DNA of 64,000 nucleotides. Origin: Halospeciosus flavus. Lineage in GTDB: Archaea; Halobacteriota; Halobacteria; Halobacteriales; Halobacteriaceae. Both the position numbers and the translations under genes were made by a program. The notes under the pieces were generated by a model. It worked only from the letters and a program-made list of their open reading frames with translations. It had not been told where the DNA came from and searched no databases. The stretch is taken from the NCBI RefSeq assembly GCF_029814175.1, contig NZ_CP122312.1, forward strand, positions 2,108,001 to 2,172,000, given 5' to 3'. Shown piece by piece: positions 16,222 through 22,974 of the stretch (positions are counted from its first letter, which is position 1; each line of letters starts with the position of its first letter).

Positions 16222-18326
16222 TTCGCCGACTTCGGTCGCTGCTCGGCCGTGAACACTCGGACGCCGATTCGGTGGCTGTCGACTCAACCGCGGCAGTGCC
16301 CGACTCAGCCGAACCCGAACCCGAGCCCGACTCCGCGTCTAAGTCCGGGTCCATCCACGCACTCCCGGATATCGACGGCACACACCAGACCGTCGTCACG
16401 CCGGGGAGTATCGAACACACGCCCGATGGTGTCCGGACCGACGACCGGTGGGCCCAGACGCTCTGGGCCGGTGAGTTTCCGGATGCGCCAGTCGATGGCT
16501 TCCTCGAAGGCGTGTACTCGTCGGCCGCGACGCGGGCGACCGACATCAGCGTCCACCTCCAACCACGCGAGACTGAGGGAACGCTGAATGCCCTCGAAAA
16601 CCAGATCGAGGAACTCGAAGCCGACTACGAATACCTCACCGAGCGGCGGCGTGCCGGGGCGCGAGGGATCGCCAAAGACCTCGAAGACTATCAGGGATTG
16701 TACGATACACTCCGCAACACGCCGGTCCGACCGTTCGACGTCTCGATGTACCTGACGACGCGCGCGGACGAGAAGTCGGACCTGGAGACGGCGAGTGTCG
16801 AATCGGCGACGCGGCGTGCCCCCGCGAACCTGACGCCCATCCACCCACGACACGCCCAACTCGATGCGTTCACCTCGGGGAGCCCCGTGGGTATCGACGC
16901 GTTCAACGAGTCAATGGATGCGACCACGCCCATGCTGAGCGGCGCCGTCGGGGCGATGTTCCCGTTCGTCGCCGGTGCGTTCGCCGAGCCGGGTATCGAG
17001 TACGGTACCTATGCGCTCACCGAGAGCCCGCTCGTCCTCGATCGCTTCAACCGCGAGACAGGATATTGTACGATGGTCATCGGGAAGCTCGGTGCGGGGA
17101 AGTCCTTCTCGACGAAACTCCAACTCGTGCGCCGGGCGATGTACGACCCGGACACCATCCTGGTGATGCTCGACCCACTCGAAGGGTTCGCGGGCGTGAA
17201 CGACGCCCTCGGCGGCGAGCGCATCGTCGTCGGCGGGACGCGAGGTCTGAACCCACTCGAACTTCGGGAGACTCCACCCGAGGTGTTCGAGACCGTCTCG
17301 GACTTCAACCCGTGGGGCGACCAGATCATTCGCGTGCTCACCTTCTTCGAGACGTTCTTCAGCCACGTCGCGAGCAATCCGCTGGGCGAGCGTACCCAGA
17401 CCTTACGGCGTGCCGTCCAGGCTGCCTACGAACACCAGGGCATCACCAAGGATCCCTCGACCCATCACCGCGAGTCCCCCACGGTCCAAACGGTGATCGC
17501 GATGCTCGAAGCCCTCCTCGATGACCCACAGGCGTTCGGCTACGAGACGGCCGGCGAGCAAGTGAGTGTTCGCGACGAGGCGCAGTCCCTCCTGAAGGAT
17601 CTGCGCCCCTCGTTCGGGCCGGACGGCGACCTCGTCAACCTCACCAAGCAGACGGAGTTCGACCTCGACGCGAACGTCGTCTATCTCGACCTCCACCAGG
17701 ACGAGGGCACACAGGGTGGCTCAGAGCGCAGTCTGATGATGCAGGTGCTGTTCAACGCCGTCTACGAACGTGCCAAAACGACCGAGAAACGCGTCGTCTT
17801 CGTCATCGACGAAGCCCATTACCTGATGAACGACGCCACCTCCCTCGAGTTTCTGGAGACGGCTGTGCGACACAGTCGTCACTACGACCTCTCGTTGCAC
17901 TTCATCACGCAGACGGGCGGCGAGTTCGCGCTCACACCCGAAGCAAAGACGATCGCCGACCTCTGTTCGCTCGTCATCATCCACCGCGTCGCCGAGGAAG
18001 CCGCAAAACTCCAGCAGTGGTTCGGCCTCAGCGAGCGCGAAGTGAACTGGGCGCGCACCGCCAAAGCCGGGAAAGAAGCGGATGGCTTCTCAGAGGCCCT
18101 TCTGGGTATCGACGAAGAGGGCTGGTTCCCGATTCGGGTGCGTGCCAGCGAGTACGAGGCACGGGTTATCGGCGGCGACGTCGACGATGCTCCACAGGGT
18201 GTCCCGGATGGAGACGCAGACGAGCCGGAAGAGAATGGGGGGACGACGCTCTCGGCCTGGGCAGACGGGGGCCAATCGAGCGAGCGAGGACAGCCAGTCG
18301 ATGAGCGCGACGGCGGGGCAGCGTGA
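16218..18326 (+). CDS. VirB4/TraC-family conjugation ATPase
   Basis: A 702-aa ATPase that would power pilus assembly or DNA transfer at the membrane. Walker A is GKLGAGKS (289-296); Walker B is VVFVIDEAH (526-534). RHSRHYDLSLHFITQTGGEF (551-570) matches the conserved segment after Walker B in VirB4/TraC/HerA-type ATPases. The first 75 residues are acidic and low-complexity. GGAGG precedes the ATG. It is the catalytic core of the 11-19.5 kb operon; no VirD4/TraG coupling protein or relaxase was found in the window. Confidence 0.85.
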   Translation: MIRRLRSLLGREHSDADSVAVDSTAAVPDSAEPEPEPDSASKSGSIHALPDIDGTHQTVVTPGSIEHTPDGVRTDDRWAQTLWAGEFPDAPVDGFLEGVYSSAATRATDISVHLQPRETEGTLNALENQIEELEADYEYLTERRRAGARGIAKDLEDYQGLYDTLRNTPVRPFDVSMYLTTRADEKSDLETASVESATRRAPANLTPIHPRHAQLDAFTSGSPVGIDAFNESMDATTPMLSGAVGAMFPFVAGAFAEPGIEYGTYALTESPLVLDRFNRETGYCTMVIGKLGAGKSFSTKLQLVRRAMYDPDTILVMLDPLEGFAGVNDALGGERIVVGGTRGLNPLELRETPPEVFETVSDFNPWGDQIIRVLTFFETFFSHVASNPLGERTQTLRRAVQAAYEHQGITKDPSTHHRESPTVQTVIAMLEALLDDPQAFGYETAGEQVSVRDEAQSLLKDLRPSFGPDGDLVNLTKQTEFDLDANVVYLDLHQDEGTQGGSERSLMMQVLFNAVYERAKTTEKRVVFVIDEAHYLMNDATSLEFLETAVRHSRHYDLSLHFITQTGGEFALTPEAKTIADLCSLVIIHRVAEEAAKLQQWFGLSEREVNWARTAKAGKEADGFSEALLGIDEEGWFPIRVRASEYEARVIGGDVDDAPQGVPDGDADEPEENGGTTLSAWADGGQSSERGQPVDERDGGAA

Positions 18327-19543
18327 TGGACCCACAATCGATTCCGGCCGCCCTGCGCGATATCGACCAGTGGCTCTGTTGGCAGGAGCAGGAGCGCGAC
18401 GGCAAGGCAACGAAAGTGCCGGTCGATGCCCGGACGGGTGAATTCGCCTCCGTCACCGATGCCTCGACGTGGAGTGACTTCGAGACCGCGCACGCGGGTG
18501 TGACGACGCTGGACGCCAGCGGCGTCGGCTTCGTGTTCACCGAGGCCGATTCGTTCGTCGGTGTCGACCTCGATGACTGCCGCGACGCCGAGACGGGCCG
18601 GCCCGACGGCTGGGCCAAGGAGATCGTCCAGTCGCTCGACTCCTACACCGAGGTGAGTCCCTCGGGGACCGGGTATCACGTCTACGTCTGTGGCAACCTT
18701 CCCGCGGGCAGGAATCGATCTGGACACGTGGAGCTCTACGAGTCTGCTCGCTTCTTCACGGTGACTGGTGCGCACGTCGACGGAACACCAGCGGTCGTTA
18801 ACGAGCGGAATCAGGCGTTACGCCAAGTCCACGCCGAGTACGTCGCCGATGGCTCTCCGTCTGGCTCTGGCAGCCACCCGGCGGATACGGACGGCGCAAC
18901 CGGCCACGACCTCTCGGACGAGGAATTGCTCACCCGCGCACGAAACGCGAAGAACGCCCCAAAGTTCGAACGACTGTGGCGCGGCGACACCAGTGGGTAC
19001 GATAGCCACTCGGAGGCGGATATGGCGCTCTGCTTCCTGCTCGCCTTCTGGACTGGTGGAGATGTCGCTGCGGTCGACCGACTGTTTCGTCACTCCGGTC
19101 TGTATCGCGAGAAGTGGGACGAGCCCCACTATGCTGACGGGCGAACGTATGGTGCAGTGACAGCCGAGCGTGCAGTCAGGGAGACGAGTGAGGTCTACGA
19201 ACCACGCGAGCAGGAAGAGGTCGAGACTCCTCGGGAAGATCGGTCGCCGACGGAAGCAGCCGCGAGTTCGCTGAAGTCTGAATCGCGGAGCGACGTCGAG
19301 TCGCTAGCGGAGCGTATGCTGACACTCGACGCAAAGTTAGCGAGCCAGAAGACGGCCATCGAGCGAGTGGAGTCCCTTGGCGACGAAGTGGCGCGACTTC
19401 GAGCTGAGAAGGAATATCTCTACGAACACCTCATCGCTATGGAACGAACACAAGATCGCCTCCGCGAGCGCGTCACGGAACTCGAAGCGGACATAGCGGA
19501 TATGGAGGGGCGATCGCTCGTTTCTCGACTTGTTGGAAGGTAA
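18326..19543 (+). CDS. Primase-polymerase-like replication protein
   Basis: A 405-aa protein whose ATG overlaps the VirB4 stop (TGATG). Residues 1-150 resemble the N-terminal domain of phage/plasmid primase-polymerases: acidic GVDLDD (79-84), SPSGTGYHVYV (111-121) and YESARFFTVTG (138-148). Residues 200-280 match the small helical domain that often follows (DSHSEADMALCFLLAFWTGG). The last 80 residues are a predicted coiled coil. No helicase domain follows, so it may need a partner. It may prime the transferred strand or the element itself. Confidence 0.65.
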   Translation: MDPQSIPAALRDIDQWLCWQEQERDGKATKVPVDARTGEFASVTDASTWSDFETAHAGVTTLDASGVGFVFTEADSFVGVDLDDCRDAETGRPDGWAKEIVQSLDSYTEVSPSGTGYHVYVCGNLPAGRNRSGHVELYESARFFTVTGAHVDGTPAVVNERNQALRQVHAEYVADGSPSGSGSHPADTDGATGHDLSDEELLTRARNAKNAPKFERLWRGDTSGYDSHSEADMALCFLLAFWTGGDVAAVDRLFRHSGLYREKWDEPHYADGRTYGAVTAERAVRETSEVYEPREQEEVETPREDRSPTEAAASSLKSESRSDVESLAERMLTLDAKLASQKTAIERVESLGDEVARLRAEKEYLYEHLIAMERTQDRLRERVTELEADIADMEGRSLVSRLVGR

Positions 19544-19741
19544 CTCGTCTCGGCGTCGAGATATCGATGCAGGCGATGACGGATTTGTCGACCTCCACAC
19601 TTCCGTGAGAAGTGATCAGCGAGTACCGTCAATCGGTCGTTGCACTCCTTGACGACATGATTGACGACGACGTCACCACAACGTCGCACTTTCACCAATG
19701 CGTTCCTGCCCAGAAAGTCCGCTATTCCCAATTGGTCGAGG

Positions 19742-20665
19742 CTAGACGTCTATCTCGACGTTGTCGTCACTCTTGTAGCGAACGTTCGCGGTGAGTGTGA
19801 GTGCTCCATCCTCGACGGCGAGATAGCCTTCACGGCGAACGACGTCGAGGTAGGTTTGTGGATCGAGTGTGTTCGGCTGCTGGTCGAAGACGTAGTTCTC
19901 GAACTGGGTAGCCGCGGCTCGTGCGTGTGGCTCGTCGAACGGTTCTACGAAGTTATCTCGGAGATAGGTCACGAGTCGGTAGGCGCGATAGGTGGGCGCG
20001 ACGGCGCCACCGTACTCTTGGACGACGTCGAGATCGTGACCTCGTCCCTCCGGTTGTGGGTCATCGGGATCTTCGGGTTTTAGCTCGGCGAGGGGTTTTG
20101 CGTAGGTCTCGCGAAGGACGGCGAAGAATTGCTCGCGGTCAAGGTACCAGTAATCCGTGTCCTGGCGCGGATCTTCGTACAGAAGGGCTTTATTCTTGAA
20201 CACGGTGCGGTAGCTGTCAAAGGAACGATCTCCCACGCCCGCAATCTCGTCGCAGTAGTCGCGGAGTTTTGCTTCGGAGAGGGCCGTGCCGAGATGGGCG
20301 TCGTGGATGTAGTCGATGATTCGTTCTGCTTTCGCTCCTTGGGACATCGAGCGCACCTCGGCGTCGGAGAGGGCACCTGTCCCGTGTTCGCCGCCGTCGG
20401 TTGAGGTGGTGGACTGCGAGTGTGCGTGTGTTCCCGATTCAGTCTGAGAGAGGCGGGCCAATATCTCGTCGAGCTTCTCGTCCATCGCCTCGACGTCGGT
20501 TTCGAGTCGGGCCGTCCGGTCGTTGTCCATGTACTCAATCATCGCGTTCTGCAGCTCGTCGCCGAGTTTTCCGCGCTGCTTCCCGTGAACGTCTTGGACG
20601 TATTCACGGAACTCTTCTAACACTCCAGACTCAACTGTCCACCCAACAGTCTCTCGCTTAGGCAA
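19742..20665 (-). CDS. Plasmid regulatory or partition-type protein
   Basis: A 307-aa acidic protein. The N-terminal 60 residues (VESGVLEEFREYVQDVHGKQ...LQNAMIEYM) look like a ribbon-helix-helix DNA-binding segment. A short coiled region and a serine/threonine-rich linker follow, then winged-helix-like sequence from about 120 to the end (KAERIIDYIHDAHLGTALSEAKLRDY). Proteins of this build are common next to haloarchaeal plasmid replication loci. The gene reads away from a CTAG-rich palindrome region that starts 26 bp before its start codon, consistent with autoregulation, partition or origin control. The specific family was not recognised. Confidence 0.6.
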   Translation of the reverse strand: MPKRETVGWTVESGVLEEFREYVQDVHGKQRGKLGDELQNAMIEYMDNDRTARLETDVEAMDEKLDEILARLSQTESGTHAHSQSTTSTDGGEHGTGALSDAEVRSMSQGAKAERIIDYIHDAHLGTALSEAKLRDYCDEIAGVGDRSFDSYRTVFKNKALLYEDPRQDTDYWYLDREQFFAVLRETYAKPLAELKPEDPDDPQPEGRGHDLDVVQEYGGAVAPTYRAYRLVTYLRDNFVEPFDEPHARAAATQFENYVFDQQPNTLDPQTYLDVVRREGYLAVEDGALTLTANVRYKSDDNVEIDV

Positions 20666-20690
20666 GGGAAACCACCCCGGAGTGAGCGTT

Positions 20691-20910
20691 AACTAGGTAA
20701 GTGCTAGATAACGACTGCGCCGGGAGGTCGTCATCTAGCACTAAACTAGTTACTAGGGTAGGGATGTAGTGTGTGTTAGACAGTCTCGTAAGACCGAATC
20801 GGCCATTTCGGTGCGTCTCCCGACTATCTAGTTCTTGGGTGGGGGAAGGGAGTCCATCCTCCCTCTGTTCTCGCTCGTACACACACGCACCGCTGGGACT
20901 ATCTAGTTGC
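20691..20910. promoter_or_regulatory. CTAG-rich palindrome and iteron region
   Basis: An imperfect inverted repeat pairs 20691-20715 with 20727-20751. Its core arms GTGCTAGATAACGAC and GTCGTCATCTAGCAC differ at one position, and it extends into AACTAG/CTAGTT. The 12-mer GACTATCTAGTT is repeated at 20822-20833 and 20897-20908. In all there are seven CTAG tetramers in 220 bp, although CTAG is rare in haloarchaeal DNA. It lies directly upstream of the minus-strand gene and is a candidate operator, centromere or origin. Confidence 0.65.
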
Positions 20911-21121
20911 TCGCGACAGTCGTATCGTTGCTGGACGATACTCTCTTTAGCCGCGCGAGACAATGCTTGATTGGGTCGGATTCGCGTTCCTAATTGCATG
21001 GGTCTGGGAATCTGGCCCGCTCCGATGCCCCTGTGCCAGCAGGGGCGTCATTTCTGAGCGGGATCGCTTCGTACAGCGACTTCTTGGAGGCTTTCAGCGA
21101 CTCGCTTCAACGTACGAGTGA

Positions 21122-21322
21122 CTACTCTCCCTCACACACGACTTCACGCAACTCTTCGAGCAAGTCCGGGTTATACTCTTCAAGAACCTCTACATCTGTC
21201 GACATTTCTTCGTTAATTCGTCGCCGGATACGCGACGTCGCCTCATACTTCCGTTGATCACCATGCTCTCCAGCAAGCTGCTCCCGCTCAGTCTCGGTGA
21301 TGAGTGCGCGCTGTTTTGCCAT
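21122..21322 (-). CDS. Small haloarchaeal plasmid-type protein
   Basis: A 66-aa protein beginning MAKQRALITETEREQLAG; the in-frame ATG at 21346 is an alternative. It is charged and helical (YEATSRIRRRINEEMSTDVEVL...). I recognise the N-terminal pattern (ALI[T]ETERE-LAGE) from many short haloarchaeal proteins, some fused to other domains, but not its function. It could be a DNA-binding regulator. A GCCCCTG/CAGGGGC hairpin lies nearby at 21026-21044. Confidence 0.65.
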   Translation of the reverse strand: MAKQRALITETEREQLAGEHGDQRKYEATSRIRRRINEEMSTDVEVLEEYNPDLLEELREVVCEGE

Positions 21323-21455
21323 CACCGAGTGTCCTGTTCCGGACATTGTAGTATCTTCTAACACAGACGGCCACTAATAGCTTGTTCTATATCGCAATCT
21401 TGCTCTATCTCCTAATCTATAAGTGGATAGACGATGTAGGTAGATGTAGGGACGC

Positions 21456-21479
21456 GGGGTAGTGCTGGCACACTACCCC
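21456..21479 (+). promoter_or_regulatory. Leader stem-loop before 21498
   Basis: GGGGTAGTG (21456-21464) and CACTACCCC (21471-21479) form a perfect 9-bp stem 18 nt before the ATG at 21498. It lacks the T tract and the SGGYG apical sequence of the six elements in the first 10 kb, so it is kept apart from them. Confidence 0.5.
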
Positions 21480-21497
21480 GGCCTGATTCCCAGACCC

Positions 21498-21800
21498 ATG
21501 CAACCGAACGCATCCAATCCCGAGAACCGACCTGACCGTCCAAACTGGAAGGGCGCTCGGTACAAGCGCATCGGCACAGATACACAGAATCGCGACCACT
21601 GGCTCCAGGCCGACGACCGAATCGTGACGGTCGTCTCAGCGGACGGTACTCGCCTCGTTGAGCGCTACGACCTCGCGGAGCTCGGCAAGAATACCCAACA
21701 CTGGATCGACTACGTGGCCGAGCGAACTGGGTGGAGCGACCAACCACTCACGGTCCTCTCGACGGCGGCTCTGCTTAAGGCAACGCGGGGTGGTGCCTGA
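21498..21800 (+). CDS. Small haloarchaeal protein, first of a two-gene unit
   Basis: A 100-aa acidic protein. ATG 21498 (MQPNASNPENRPDRPNW) was chosen over an upstream in-frame start that would lie across the stem-loop. The core is beta-rich (DRIVTVVSADGTRLVERYDL), followed by a helical end. No family was recognised. Its TGA overlaps the next ATG. Confidence 0.6.
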   Translation: MQPNASNPENRPDRPNWKGARYKRIGTDTQNRDHWLQADDRIVTVVSADGTRLVERYDLAELGKNTQHWIDYVAERTGWSDQPLTVLSTAALLKATRGGA

Positions 21801-22012
21801 TGGTCGACGCGACGGACCGAATCGTCCTCGAGTACACACCTGAGTATGGCCCACGGCGTCGCGTTCGACTCACGACGTGCACCAGTGAGCGTGGTGCCTA
21901 CTGGCGAATCGAGGAAGTCCTGAGTGGGTGTGGCTGGCGTGAAACTGGTCGGGAAGCGGTTGATGACGTCGAGATATCCGTCTCGTCGGCGTCGACGATG
22001 ACTGGACCCTAG
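21800..22012 (+). CDS. Small haloarchaeal protein, second of a two-gene unit
   Basis: A 70-aa protein whose ATG overlaps the previous stop. It is beta-rich (DRIVLEYTPEYGPRRRVRLT, YWRIEEVLSGCGWRETGREA). Its sequence is compact and protein-like; the family was not recognised. Probably translated together with the gene before it. Confidence 0.6.
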   Translation: MVDATDRIVLEYTPEYGPRRRVRLTTCTSERGAYWRIEEVLSGCGWRETGREAVDDVEISVSSASTMTGP

Positions 22013-22139
22013 GGGGGCTAAGACGACAGAGAGTCACATACTTCCTCTCATTACAACAGTGTAGAGAATAGAGGTATAGATCCTGCTGAAGGCTAAGTCT
22101 TCAAGAAGTTGTAGTCAGTGACTTCTTCGATACAGCGTT

Positions 22140-22352
22140 CTATATCCAGTCGCGGACACTACGCAGTAGATAACCCAGAAGAACACCGGTAAACAGGATT
22201 ATCGGGCCATCCTCCATGCGGCCCATATAGACAAGATAAGCCATCCCCAAGTAGAGAACGAGAACCAGTACTGTAGCGACACTAAGTATCGACAACCGCC
22301 ACGCAGTGAGTCCCGCCTCTTTGAGTTTGGTTTGTCGAGAACCTTCGCTCAT
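22140..22352 (-). CDS. Small two-TM membrane protein
   Basis: A 70-aa protein. After a charged N-terminus (MSEGSRQTKLKEAG) come two hydrophobic segments (ILSVATVLVLVLYLGMAYLV and GPIILFTGVLLGYLL), and a charged tail RSVRDWI. Such hairpin membrane proteins occur widely in haloarchaea and the role is unknown. GC is lower than in the plasmid-type genes upstream. Confidence 0.6.
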   Translation of the reverse strand: MSEGSRQTKLKEAGLTAWRLSILSVATVLVLVLYLGMAYLVYMGRMEDGPIILFTGVLLGYLLRSVRDWI

Positions 22353-22448
22353 ACAGGCACATTATCCAGCCAAGTGTTCAAAGCTACGCCTGCCTGGACT
22401 GCTGAACCCCGGAAACGTAAGTCGACGTTAGACCCTTCTTCAGCCCAG

Positions 22449-22871
22449 CTATCGCTGGCTAGTGGATGATACCCGCCGGTACTGAATATAGCGCTCAATC
22501 CCGAACCAGACAATGACGACGAGAGTACCCACTGTGTTCGCCAGCATATCGGTCGGGCTGTAGTATCGATCCGGTAGTGGGGCCTGTAGGAGTTCGATCA
22601 CGACTCCATAACCGAGGACGACGACGAGAAGAACGACGTTGCGACGGAGTGAGGTTCCACGCCATTTCATCGTCGCATAAGCGGTCACTAGCGCGAGAGC
22701 CGCATAGGCGACTATATGGAGTTTCTTGTCCCACCACGGACTGGCGGTTGGAGCTGATACAGTATCGAGAAGAGAAAAGTAGCAGATGACCACGACGACA
22801 GCAAGAACGGCCAGCCAACGAATGAATCGAGGAAGGAGTGGAACCGAAATTTGTCGCACAGACTGAACCAC
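22449..22871 (-). CDS. VanZ-family membrane protein
   Basis: About 140 aa if started at GTG 22871; the longer frame reads across the divergent aglB-like promoter and is unlikely. Four membrane segments and the VanZ landmarks DKKLHIVAYAALALV (K/H in TM2 region), GVVIELLQ and RYYSPTDMLANTVG (the D-x-x-x-N motif) are visible. VanZ-like proteins of archaea have no settled function, but often lie near surface-glycan genes, as here. It is divergent from the oligosaccharyltransferase-like gene. Confidence 0.75.
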   Translation of the reverse strand: MVQSVRQISVPLLPRFIRWLAVLAVVVVICYFSLLDTVSAPTASPWWDKKLHIVAYAALALVTAYATMKWRGTSLRRNVVLLVVVLGYGVVIELLQAPLPDRYYSPTDMLANTVGTLVVIVWFGIERYIQYRRVSSTSQR

Positions 22872-22931
22872 TACCGCATGCAAGAAAACCCTCCTGTTCG
22901 TGCTTGCTTGGGTACACTCGACTCTTCTCTT

Positions 22932-22950
22932 CCGAAAGGGAAGTTTATAC
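22932..22950 (+). promoter_or_regulatory. Promoter of the aglB-like gene
   Basis: CGAAAGGGAAGTTTATAC contains a purine-rich BRE-like stretch and a TTTATA box about 27 nt upstream of ATG 22975. This spacing predicts a leaderless or nearly leaderless transcript. Confidence 0.6.
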
Positions 22951-22974
22951 ACCGAGAAAACCACGCACTACGCA

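Noticed and set aside
21026..21044. GCCCCTG/CAGGGGC hairpin considered as tRNA or leader element
   Set aside because: No cloverleaf can be built, and there is no T tract or downstream ATG at the family spacing.
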